This document shows positions 11,907-22,900 of a stretch of DNA of 64,000 bases, in pieces. Made by a program: the position numbers and the translations under genes. The stretch comes from Lunularia cruciata (Eukaryota; Streptophyta; Marchantiopsida; Lunulariales; Lunulariaceae), in the NCBI GenBank assembly GCA_948567375.1, contig OX419755.1:26169001-26233000 (forward strand), read 5' to 3'. The notes beneath the pieces are model-generated. The model was not told the DNA's origin. It did not search any database and saw nothing but the letters and a program-made list of their open reading frames with translations. Numbering within the stretch: position 1 is the first letter of the stretch; every line of letters begins with the position of its first letter.

Positions 11907-12508
11907 TACTACATTATAGAATTATATCACTCATACTCATGAGAACAATCAAGAAATGCACCATAGACAAGGTGGGTTGACAACATGGTGCAAACAAGTA
12001 ATTCTTATATTGATAAGAAACACATAGCTTGACTCATAGAGTCCAAATTTACATTGTACCTCAAAAGTGAACTCACTCAATAATTGTAACAAAAAAATGG
12101 ATGATAGCTCAAATTGACCCAAGAATTCCCACATTGACAATATGACCAATTGTGGATTCTTTTTGGCCTTTGGGTTAACCAAATGTGCACTATAGCCCCA
12201 AAAAATCATTTGGCTCTTCAAATTGATTGCAAAAGTTCTCAAAAGATGTTACCAATGACAAAATGACCTCCAAATGTCACAAAAATTGAGTGTTTACTAA
12301 ATTGGATGTTGAGAAAAAAATAATTCTATGACTTGGTGCATCAGCTTGGGCAAAAGCTACAATCTTGACCTCCAAATTGCAATTTTAGGTCAAAATAGCA
12401 CAAATTGTGACTCATGTTGCATCAGCTGAATCCCAAAACTCTCAAGATGCTCTCACTTATCTTTCTCCATATGTAAACATCTTACTAGACCCTCACTTGC
12501 TCTAACAA
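11907..12508 (-). other. Copia 5' leader; no gene seen
   Basis: Lies between the copia LTR end and the gag start. The minus strand just after the LTR reads TTGTTAGAGCAAGTGAGGG, resembling a decayed tRNA-iMet primer site. An open frame at 11949-12242 (minus) has no recognisable domain and is probably fortuitous. Confidence 0.5.
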
Positions 12509-12730
12509 TGTCAAAGAATACAAGGATTGGACAAACATCCAAGACCCTTCATAGCAGATCATGAAGGAGAGTATGAGAGAGCACACAAGGAGAATAAGCA
12601 AGAAATGAATGAAGAGAGGTACTCCTCTCATGTTTATATAGTAAATATGTGTATCTTGAACCCTAATACAATTGTACAATGAGAACTAAGTCACTAACTA
12701 AGTCACTATGACCTTGGGATAATATCAACA
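12509..12730 (-). repeat. 5' LTR of copia element (minus)
   Basis: A short, 222-base LTR, typical of copia. On the minus strand it starts TGTTGATATTATCCCAAGG at 12730 and ends TTTGACA at 12509. It carries CTATATAAACATGAGAGG (about 12641-12624), a good TATA box, followed by a pyrimidine-rich transcribed part. It interrupts the D-element RT frame exactly at 12730. Confidence 0.75.
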
Positions 12731-13000
12731 CGTTTGAACATAGCAATATACAATGTTGACATGTTTGTGGGTCTATGCTCATGAGTTTGATGTAGTTATA
12801 GGAAAAAACATCCAAGTATTCTTGGAAGAGGGCTTGGTAAGTAGGTTGTTCTTCAATGCACATATTGGTGCTAATCTTGAAATACTTGGGTGTTTCTTCC
12901 ATCCTAGAGATATCCAAATCTTGAATTTTTTCCACTACTTGTAAGTGGATGCGGGATGGTCATAAACAATGTTTTGGGAGGTTTGTCCAAAATATACTAT
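12731..13000 (-). pseudogene. Family D gypsy RT N-terminal fragment
   Basis: The minus strand encodes YQALFQEYLDVFSYNY and SIDPQTCQHCI (about 12850-12760). This is the well-known block just before gypsy RT (EF.DVFAW.Y.DL...DP...QH.I). The frame ends at the copia LTR; the remaining RT would lie left of the window behind the copia element. It belongs to the same minus element as the protease and gag at 14426-16776. Confidence 0.75.
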
Positions 13001-13870
13001 TGTAACTCATCCTCATGTATGGTTTAATGGACCTCATGTTCTTTTTTCAATCCACTTTGTGGGTTTTGGCATGGCGTCAACAACAATGGTGTGGATTGGA
13101 GGACTCATCTTCTTAGAAATTGTTTGGAGAACTACTTTGCTCATAAAAGGCTATGTTTTTCTATCCTAGGGAATAATAATATTTTCATGAAGAGTCTCAA
13201 CAAGTTGGAGGCATTCCTCATCTATTTCTTCAACCTAACAATTGATGTCATCTTTGATATAGAAGCAAGAGGTAGTCAAGGTTTCTTGAGTATGTCCTAG
13301 GTGTAAGGCAGTGGGAACATTGTATGGTGGAAAGCTTCATTGTTAGTTCTAAATGAAGTGTCCTTTGATCCAAAGAGACTGTGCTTGGGGCCAAGGAAGT
13401 GTGCCTACCAAGAACATTTCATTGACTCACCGGAAGAATGGGGCTATTGCATTGTGGTTTTTTGGCATGATCACTCATTTCTTCCTTTGTTATGAAAAGA
13501 CAATTGGAAATGGCATTTACAATGTGCTCATCACTATCAATATGAGTAGGACTTCATGCATCCACATTGAAACTTGGTTCTCCTTCTTGATTTGAGTTGG
13601 ACATTGGCCCAAAAGGATACATAAGTAATACAATGTGTTTTGACTTTTTTCCAAAAGGTAACTTGCACATCCTCCAAGATGTCATTACATCTACATCTAT
13701 CAATCAAGGAGCTCCCAATAAAAGTGGAAATTGTGAAAAAGCAAGTGTATCCAACATCAAGTTATTGACCAAGAAGATCTACTCTCCAATGAATATGGGA
13801 ACCTTGGTTAACATTCCAAGAGTGCAATGTTATGATCCATCAGCCATAAGGAGGAGGGTGGGAGTCTTGG
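13001..13870 (-). other. Family D pol linker, decayed
   Basis: By position this links the D protease and RT. I see only short open stretches on either strand and no domain I can name. The plus-strand open frame beginning at 13597 runs through it into the captured fragment at 13871 but encodes no known domain before that point. Confidence 0.5.
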
Positions 13871-14425
13871 TTGGAGGAGGGAAAGCCACAATTGTCATGG
13901 ATCACAAGGCTTTGAAGTACATCTTCAACAAGCCTAATGTTGAAGGGAGACTAGCAAGGTGGATGATACTCTTGTCTGAGTATGACTACACCATTGAGGA
14001 TAGACCAAGAAAGAAACATGCAAATGCTGATTTGTTATCTAGAGCCTATGATCATGATGGAGATGAGCCAGTGGATGATTCCTTCCCGGATGAGGAGCTC
14101 ATTACAATCTCAATCACTCAAGAGGTTCCAATGGAGTACAAGGAGATTGTGGATTTTGTGACAAGAGGTAACTATCTAGAAGGGATGCATGTTAGGGAGA
14201 GGAAGGCCCTTGCAGCAAGATCTAGACCTTACACAATGGTGGAGGATATTCTTTTTCACCAAGGAGCAGATGGTCTACTTCGAAGAGCAGTGGGTAAGGA
14301 AGAGTCTATCCTACTCATAAAGGAGTTTCATGAAGGTTTAGTATGTGGAGGACACTTTGCAGGAAAGGTGACTGCTTTCAGGATTCTAGATGCAGGTTAC
14401 CATTGGAGAGGGATTTTCAAGGATT
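13871..14425 (+). pseudogene. LTR-less, antisense copy of family B RNase H and integrase N-terminus
   Basis: Within an open frame 13597-14436 (279 codons), this segment encodes the RNase H tail (VMDHKALKYIFNKP, then ARWMILLSEYDYTIE, KKHANADLLSRAYDHD) and the start of integrase (LRRAVGKEESILLIKEFH, CGGHFAGKVTAFRILDAGY). It aligns by eye with 60835-61392 of the complete family B element, where the same region has stops. It has no LTRs and lies opposite to the family D element that contains it. Homology begins near TTGGAGG and stops after TTTTCAAGGATT. It is only a pol fragment, so retained openness is more likely chance or recent capture than function. Confidence 0.85.
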
Positions 14426-14620
14426 TTCAGCCCTAGAGTTTCCATCACACCCTTAGTCATGATGTTTACCAAGGATTTGAGTCAATGCGGTAATTGGGAA
14501 TAATGCTTCCTTGGATGAATATGGCGATATTCAAATCATAGACCTTGGTGTACATCATGTGTTGATCCAATAGAATTTCCTCAACCAAGGCAATATGTGG
14601 GATGCCCATAGTTGGAGGTG
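14426..14620 (-). pseudogene. Family D protease fragment
   Basis: The minus strand encodes GSIIPNYRIDSNP and, in the neighbouring frame, LVNIMTKGVMETLGLK. The latter corresponds to the NVMTKEVMEKLGL segment after the Asp-Gly active site of Athila/Tat-type gypsy proteases. The position between gag (right) and RT start (left) on the minus strand agrees. Frameshifted. Confidence 0.6.
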
Positions 14621-16776
14621 ATGGACCATCTACAAGAATGAGTGGTTTCTATCATTGTGGGATAACATTCTTTGTAAGGGGATCCTTGAAGCAAACTACA
14701 GGCTGCAATGTCATGAAGAAGTTATGTAGCTTCCTATGCTCCTTGGGAGAGACTTTTTGTAGTTGTTTCAAGGTGATGTTTGCCTTGGTATTTTCCATAT
14801 TGACAAGAATGTTGTAGTTATGTATGATAGAAGTTTGGTGGTTGCTTTGCCAAAGTATCAAACATATGTATCGTAGCTTTGTACATCTCTAGAGTGAGCT
14901 ATGGGACTTCATCACACATTGTGTCTTCATTTGAGCTCTTGAAAGAATAGCTTTCTATATTAGAGCTACTACTTTTAGAAGGTGCTTCATGAGTGCAGGA
15001 TCATGTTGCAAGGAACATGTTTGCCTTTGTAATACCATATATGTCATTCATAAGGTCTCTCTCATATTGGATCATTCCTCTATGGTGAGGAAATGCATAT
15101 CCTTGTAAGGACCAACATGATTTTGCGGTTTGGTTGGTGCAAGAGCACCTTGTGCTTGAGTTATGAAGTTTTTGAAGTTTGGACATTGCACCATGGTATG
15201 TGCTCTAGAACAAAACGTGTAATGGGTAGGTTTGTTTGGGCACTAGTTGGCATAGTGATTTTCATTGCAAATATGACAATGTATCTTGGGTATGGGAGGT
15301 CCTTTACCTTCTTTGTTTCTTCTTCTTTTGCAAACAGGTAGATCCCACAAGTTTTGGTAGAAATTATTATGCTCTAGGATAGTGTCCATAGCATGTGCTT
15401 TTCTTCTCTTGGTTCTTAGCATTGTCAAAGTGTCCTATAGTTGGCCATTATATGCACGTACCTTCCACAATGCACAAAAAAATTTGGAATGTATGGGGTA
15501 GCACATTGAGTATTAGTGTGTCCTTGTCCAAGATAGTGTGTACAAGGGATCTCTCCCCTAGCAATAGTGTTTACTTGATTCTTCTCTTGAGGTTTTTGTG
15601 CAAGGTAAAGGTTCTCCTTTTGTTACAACTTTACCAATATGTCCTTCATCTTGATGTTTGTGGCTAGAGCATTGGTAGGTATGGGCTTTGGTAGTCCTAA
15701 CTGAACTAAGGAAGCTACAAGTGGACACTAAAGGGATAGGTATGGTTGATGGAACTTATTCATATGTGGGCATTAGCTGAGGTGTTGCATAGTGAGCTTG
15801 TGCAAAAGTACCTCCATAGAAATAGTTAGCCTATGGGAATCCCTGACTAGCCACCCAAGGGTTAAGCATTACATTCCCTTTAAAACATGGTATTAAATAG
15901 TAGGGATCTGATAAGGTCATGTCCCACTTGTTAGCTTTTTAGCTTGCCCAACATCATGCCTCCTTGAATCCTTGAGCTATTGTAGTACCTTTGTTTGTAG
16001 ATGAGTAATTTTTAGATGTCCTCAAGTAAGGAATCTTTGAACCAATTGAGAGCCATAGTGGGATCTAGAGCTGGTGTGATCATTGAATATATGTATTGAA
16101 ATTATTGAATAAACACTTGCATTGTTTCATTGTAACTTTGTGAAGTCTGTTTACCTTGTCCTTGAGTTGTTCTTGTTGTCTAGGTGAGATGTAGTCTTAT
16201 CATCCTTTGGCCTGTATCAACACATAACTTGTCCTTGTGGCAAGGTTGAGGCCAATGAACCAATGGTGTGTGACCTCAATAAAACACTATCAACCATGGC
16301 AACATCATCTAAGATTTTTTGTGCCATGCAAACATTCTCAAACATGTGCAAGAATGACTCAAAGTCTTCTTGCCTGGTGAACACTACTATTCCAAGGAGT
16401 ATACAATTGTTTCCTCCTTCTTAGTTTGATGTCCTTGAAATGGTAACTACAAGAATCACAAGAGCTTTGAGAGTTGTTGTGGCCATAAGAGGAGCTTGGG
16501 TAGCAATCTATGGTGGTATTGATGTAGACGGGTTTCCTTGGACGAAAGTACTTGCCATTAAGAGTTTTATTTCATTTTAACAAGAGCACTTGGTGATGTG
16601 GGATATAATACTTCCTGTAGGCTTAAAACAACTTAGCTTAAAACAACTTAGCTTGTAGACTTGGGAGGTAATACTTCCCATGGACTGAAGATAGCAGCAT
16701 CTATGTGGAATTTTAAGAGAATAAATATGGTCCAAGTGAGTTATAGAGATGAGTGGAGAGAACATACGCATCAACT
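14621..16776 (-). pseudogene. Family D gag with zinc knuckles
   Basis: Minus-strand gag. QEDFESFLHMFENVCMAQKI (about 16375-16315) resembles the gypsy capsid core. Further down, CHICNENHYANQC and FCSRAHTMVQCP (about 15280-15180) form a tandem pair of decayed CCHC knuckles: the first has C-X2-C-X3-H-X4-C spacing, and the second has lost its first cysteine. Stops are frequent. It follows the primer site and LTR at 16777-17844, so the element is oriented minus. A 15-base unit (CTTAAAACAACTTAG) is duplicated in tandem near 16622-16652. Confidence 0.7.
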
Positions 16777-16791
16777 AACAATGGTGCCAAA
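16777..16791 (-). promoter_or_regulatory. Primer binding site, tRNA-Asp-like (family D)
   Basis: The minus strand reads TTTGGCACCATTGTTAG right after the LTR. It matches the Athila/Tat site TGGCGCCGTTGCCGG. Every difference is a C-to-T or G-to-A change, as expected from decay of methylated cytosines. Confidence 0.75.
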
Positions 16792-16793
16792 AA

Positions 16794-17844
16794 ATTTGGC
16801 AGGAAAGTCTAGTCCCAAAGTGAGATATATGTGATGCTACATGAGAAGGGAAAGTCAATACAGCCCTCATACAGCTGGCTGTATACTTGGCTCTGGTAGG
16901 AGGTGTAGAGAGAATTCATGTAGGAGTTTGTAATTCCACTCAGGTATTGGAATCTCCCCTAGATAGTTACCCTTGGAGATACCTCTCAAGTCTATTGCCC
17001 CTATGATCTCTTTGGCCTTCTTAGTATGGTCCTTTGTATCCTTGTTTTATAGAGTCTTACTTAGCAAGTCTCTTATACAACTTCTTGCTTGGGCAGACAA
17101 TGCAACAAATGCATGAGGAGCATAGATCCATAACACAACATACATGGCTTAATAAGATTCACACTTAAACCTTAACATTCATATAATTTAGATAGAGTAA
17201 TGGTTTTCTTTTAAAATACCCTTGGACACTTAGACCCTCGAGCCTATATCAATTATACAACCTCAATAAAGGAGTTTGGTTCTCATAGCCACAATGATAC
17301 TCTTGTCCTTAGCCCGTAGGTGAACAAAAAGTGTACAAGAGATAAGTGAATCTACCTTTGCAAGAATCCCTTATCATGGACTCTTGGTTGGAAGATTACT
17401 CTCTAAGGGAGAACTAATCACTTAAATAGATACTCTAACCCTAAAAATAATTTCTATACACCCTAATTACTTCTTTGCTTGCTGCTACCACCTCCTTTGC
17501 ATGTTTGCACCTAAGGAAGGAAATGCCAATTGGCTTTCCTTCCTTAGATGTTCTTAGCCTAGATGTACATACTTTGATTACCATCAAAACACCGCTTAAG
17601 TCTTAATTACTACCTACCTCTTTTTCTATAGTACAAAACCCATAGACAAATATGCCCATACTTCTTTAATTGGATAGCTCATAGAGAAAGATCTTGTAAC
17701 ACTTCTCTCTTTCTCTTGCATTTGGACTTGGTCAGCCTGTAGATGTCTTATTCTGCAAGAGATGATATGAGATGATCCTGCACTACTATACCATCTCATA
17801 GATGGTTTCTTGCCCTTAGATTTGGTACATTTGCCCAGCTGACA
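16794..17844 (-). repeat. 5' LTR of family D element (minus)
   Basis: Aligns by eye along its length with 51492-52638, including the shared GGAAAGTCTAGTCCCAAAGTG block near the left end and TTATCATGGACTCTTGGTTGG in the middle. On the minus strand it starts TGTCAGCTGGGC at 17844. The expected final CA is mutated. The primer site follows directly. Confidence 0.8.
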
Positions 17845-20200
17845 CTTTTGAGTTAGACAGCCATGGGCACTAGGGTGAATAGAGCACCAAGGCTACATAA
17901 AAGGTTGCTCAAAATAATCCTCAAATTGCTTGGAGTGAATAAGCGAGCACTTCATTATAGAGAAGAATTGCTCCATAGCAAGAACCTATTCTTCTCATTA
18001 TGGAGTTGGGATTTGAGGTGACCATGCAATGTTGCATGAGATTTGGGACAATAGAGATCCCAAGATAGATAATTTGGGAGGCAATGGCTTTGCTTGGAGA
18101 AAAAAAAAATTGATAGATGTTTTGGGCCTAGAGAACTTACCATAGGAAGCAATGACTCTAGAGAGCCAATGGACCCTTCCCAATGCAAAGATTGATCCCA
18201 AATTCAAAGCGGCACTCAAGAATGACAAGACTAAAAATGGATGTGGAATGTGAGAATACAAGAATATTGCTTGGAGGGCCATTGCAAAGGCAATGATAAA
18301 ATTTGATCAAGTCAAAGTAAATAACCTACTTGAGCAACACCCAAGCCATCTTCTTCAAGTTTTAACATGAATGAAGGTATGTGAATTAAGCATAGATGTT
18401 TTACCAACAAGCTCACACCTTGTGTGGAGATATGAACAAGGACAAAGGATTAATGTATCTATCCTTCTTTATCATTTATTTTTATATGTGCATGAAATTG
18501 CTCACCAAAGAGGAATGGAAGAAATTTCCTTGGCACTTTTTCTCAAAGGAGTACTTTGCTTTGCACCCATATGCAAAGCTCATGTACAAGTAGTACAGAT
18601 TGGCAGACAAGGATTTGCCTCTATAAGGAAATTTTATGAAGGTGGAAGAAGCCAAAAAGATGTTTGCTATGGCAAGAAAATAAAGATACCAATTAGGCCA
18701 AAGGTAAAGGCTAAGAAGACAATGACAAATCTGTAAGTAATTGAGTACTCCACCAAAGAGGAGAACAAAGCCCAACAAAAGAGTGAAGAGACCACAAGCA
18801 ATGAATCCTTCACTCAAATCATACTCTCCTCAGATAATGAGGGAAGATAAATGAAGAGGAAGATGTGCAATTTGCTCCTGCAAACAAGAGCATTATTAAA
18901 TAAGGATACAAGGCTCTTCACAAAGGAGGAAACTCCAACATTGGATAGCACACTGGCAAAGCAAGGCCATCAAACACAAATGAACACAAAGAAGACATCA
19001 ACCAAAAAGGGGGACCTTTGGAGCCAAGAGGTGAAGTGGTAGCCAACCACAAAGTGTTAGAACCACCAAAGACCAAAAAGGTTCACGAAGTCGGAGATGT
19101 ACTCAAGGACAAAGAATTGCTTCAAAACAAAGGGAAATCCAAGGACAAAGGTACCTTAATTGACAAGGCACAAGACCAAGAGTGTCTATCCATCACTTTT
19201 GAGATGATAGAAGGTCCAAAAATCATCATTGACAAACTGGTGGAGGTAGAGGAGGATTATGTAGAACCATCAATGCCAAAGAGACCAATGGGCAAAAGTG
19301 CATAAGAGTTCTTGATGCAATGGGTAGATCATGTGCAAATTTCTATATTGGTGATTGATATGGTGTTGGTCTGCACTCATAATGATAGAGTAGTTCTTCC
19401 CCTATTACCATGAATTACACAAAGAGATAATAAATTATGAAACACTTCTCAACCATCTTCATCAAACCACACAAGAAGTGCACTAAGAAAGAGCAAAAGC
19501 AAGAGAGGACTAAGCCCAAGTCATTGCCTTATACATGGCCAAAGGAAAGAAGAAAAATGGCTTGGTGCAAGAGGCCTTTATCCTAAAGAGAAAAGAAAAG
19601 GGAGGAGGGGCATTATAGAGGAAGCACAAAGAAGATATGTGTTGATGATAAGGAGAAAATGAGTGCTCCACCTCAAGCAAAGCCAATGACAAAGGTACTT
19701 TGAGGAGTAGTTGAAGGTCCAAGAAGAAGATATGGACACATTGAAAGAAGAGCTTCAGCATGCAAAGATCATGAGGGTGGTTGTGGAGGTATATGGGAGG
19801 TATTCATGCAAATTATCAAGGAATGGAGGCCAAGATTGAGGAGCTAACTGCCATAAGCAAGAAAGAGGAAGAGGGTAGGGAAGCGGATTGAGTGCGGATG
19901 AAAGAAGAAGTTATGGCCAAACTCTGCAACTTGCATGCTAGTATTGAGGAGGAGAAGGAGAAGATCCTCTCAAAGGTAGAGGAGACCAAGAACCAATTAG
20001 TGAGTCTTTATTGAGAAGGCAAAACATGCACAAATATACAAGACATGTTGCACAAGCTAAAGGTGAAGATTCTTGCATTGGAGGCAAACATATACTCCAA
20101 CCATCTACTTACTCATCTATTTGTAGTGTTGAAGGAGCATACCAATCAAAATTCCTAAGAAAAATTGGACACAATGCTCTTGGAATTGGCTATTTATAGA
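17845..20200 (+). pseudogene. Family E remnant encoding lysine/glutamate-rich coiled coil
   Basis: The plus strand holds stop-interrupted frames. IDPKFKAALKNDKTKNG and KNIAWRAIAKAMIKFDQ lie at about 18190-18310. A 121-codon frame (18371-18736) includes LYHLFLYVHEIAHQRG. A charged frame at 19018-19305 is rich in Lys, Asp and Glu. Coiled-coil-like sequence (EAKIEELTAISKKEEE, SIEEEKEKILSKVEETK) lies at about 19825-20000. Similar protein pieces occur at 47.9-49.9 kb. I do not recognise the family. The repetition and association with LTRs suggest an accessory retroelement ORF, not a host gene. Confidence 0.5.
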
Positions 20201-22900
20201 AGCAATATGAGACTCATGATTAGGATTTGTACAGGAAAAGGAAGTTCTTTGCTCTAGTATAGTTTCATGACAAAGGATAAATATAGGGAAAGGTAAGAGA
20301 TGTAAAATATTCTAAGTACATGAAACCTTTTGCCTAGAATACCTTGGAGAGGAAGATGAACTTTGGCCTAGAAGTAGGAAAGATTTGTAGCCGAAGACGT
20401 TTGGATTAATCAACCCAAAGGTGCATCATGTATAGAGAAAAGTCTAACACCTTCCACATGGGTAGTGCCTAATTAACTCAGCATTAGGACAAGTTATGAT
20501 AAGATAAGTAGATAGGATTAACAAAGACTGATGTAAGTGAAATCAAAAGATTTCTTGCATTCCTTAGCTATTGGACTTCTTTGCTATGGAGTAGGAATTG
20601 TATAAAGGGGCTTTGACCCAATGTAAATTTGCATGCTTGCTCCATAATCAAAGTTTTAACTGCAAGGACCTCCATAATCCTCTACATTGATTGCCTACAC
20701 TTTGCATAATTGCTTGATGATTGGTCAAGTAGAGGTAAGGAATCTTATAATAGGAATGCATGTGCTTCATTATAGAGAGACATTTACATTTGATAAGGAT
20801 GTTTGATCCCTAGAGTTCTGAAGAGCAAGGTAATGAAGAGAAGGGTGCTAGGAGCGTGGAGTAATGAAAAAAACCATACAATTGAGAATATAATCATTCA
20901 ATCAATTTCAAGACTCTTTTTGGACTTCACTTATTGGGAATTGACTTCAAAGTTGTAGTCAAGAGAGTGACAAGACCTTTGGGATAGAAATGACCTTTGG
21001 GAACCAGAGGAAGAGAGAGCAAAGATCCTCAAGAAACTAGAGGAGGCATGAGATAAATTTGTAACAATGTTGGAAGAAGTAGCTCAAGGAAAGATAACAA
21101 AGAAAAAGTTGCACGCCCAAAAGTTGGAGGATGGAACAAACAACGACAAGACGGAACAACTAGCAATTAGGCTTAGAGAATATGAAGATAGGAAATTCAC
21201 TAAGATCTGTCATACCTATCTATTAGAAATAGTAGGTTACAAGGAGTGCACTAAGCTCCTTATTAAGAATTATAAAGGCAAAGGTAGTTCTAAGCAATAG
21301 TACTTTAGCCAAAGACACTTCATTGAAAGAAGTTCTTTGTACTTGTAGGATCTTGGAGTTAGGAGTAGTCCAAATATCTTCATAATTGAATACATTTATG
21401 ATTTTCAATATCTTCATACATTTACGTCAATTGTATGCCTGTGGTGAATAGTGGTGAGGAACTTCATAGTAGAAACCCAAGTGCTTGAGTGGGATTGGTA
21501 TTTGTACTTGTGATTAGAGTTATGATCAATGATTTTTTTGAAGGAGCAAAGCACTACCTAGATGTATCAAAAATGAACTATAGCGTTGAAAGTACCGAGG
21601 AATCAAAAAGTGAAGTCCTATTGTGAATGAAAAGTGCCTTTGGAGTTGTGGCTTCTAGGAAGCATAGTACATAGCCTTTGGAGTCAAATGTGTTTGTAAT
21701 GAAAAGCTCCTTTGGACTTGACTAAATCATCACCTTTAGGAAATAGTTGGAACTTATTCTTAGTGAAAGTGATTTTGTACTTTCCAGTAGTGTGCCATGG
21801 TTGGTGATATTAAACTCTTTTGGGAGTGATTCCAAAAGAGGTTAAATATGGAACAATGAATGAAATACAAATTGTAACACTTCTTCTCAAACCTAGCAAA
21901 TTCTGACCCGTATCCTTGAGAGAATCACCTATTTCATACCATTATATGGTAAGAATTTTTCTTATCATTATGCTTTTTATCACAAGGACCTAGAACCATC
22001 TCACAACATCCGTTACCTCATGATTTGTATGAATTACAAATGCTTGAAGAAATTTTCTTCTTATCTTTTTATGCCTCAAGAGAAGAGGAATTTTAAAAAG
22101 ATTAATCTAGATAAATTTGCAGACCTCTAAACAGATAACAAGGCATGAGACAAGAGGTCTATAATTTATTTTCTTATCTTTTTATCTTTTATGCCTCAAG
22201 GCATGAGAAAAGAGAACTATAACTTATTTTATTTTTTTTCATCTTTTTTTTTTAGAGAGGAGGAATTTTTAAAAGATCAACCTTGGATTTATAATAATTG
22301 GTCATACTCACAACTTTATTTGATTGAAAATTGTATAAAAAATTTGACACTTAAATAGATCCAAAGCCTTTACAATGCTTACCTTTATCTCTATAGTAGA
22401 AAAGGTACAAACATCTTTACATCTAAATCTACACCTTTTATAGAGAGGCAAAGGAGCTTGAGATTGTAGAAGCTATTTAGATCAATTATTTTGCTCCAAT
22501 TCATCCTTTAAGTTATATCTTTGTTGGTTATTAATTTTTGTTCCAAACTTGTAGGACCTGGTATTAAATATTTGGAACAAGCAATTTTTAAGGTATGCAC
22601 ACAATAAAAAAAGGTTTTATAATTTTATTATGTTGCAAAAGCAAAAGAGAAACCTTGCGTAAATTACTTCTTTATCTTGAGTGAATGACCTTTAAAATCC
22701 ATAGCTTTGGCTAGATGATTGCTAGCTGATAATTGATAATTGATCAAAATCAAGCATGTGAGAATGCTAGTCAAATGAATTTTCATTGTGATTTGTATTC
22801 TTCATCAACAATGAGATATTGTGGTGGAAGGATTGGTGTTCTTCTCCTTCAACATAGCATTGCAATTGAGGTTAAGAACACAAATACCACTTAAGAAACC
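20201..22900 (+). other. Family E 3' remnant with LTR-like promoter segment
   Basis: About 20440-20670 looks like LTR or promoter DNA (GTATAAAGGGG near 20599) and loosely resembles 50220-50460. A coiled-coil piece (TMLEEVAQGKITKKKLHAQK, about 21061-21125, continuing to 21300) matches QFVAMMKEEAKGKVLKAKI near 49750. From about 21900 the DNA is AT-rich with local duplications around TTTTATGCCTCAAG (22060-22200). No gene is visible. Confidence 0.4.

Noticed and set aside
13597-14436. 279-codon plus-strand ORF as a host gene
   Set aside because: Its C-terminal two thirds is retroelement RNase H/integrase matching family B. The N-terminal part has no domain.
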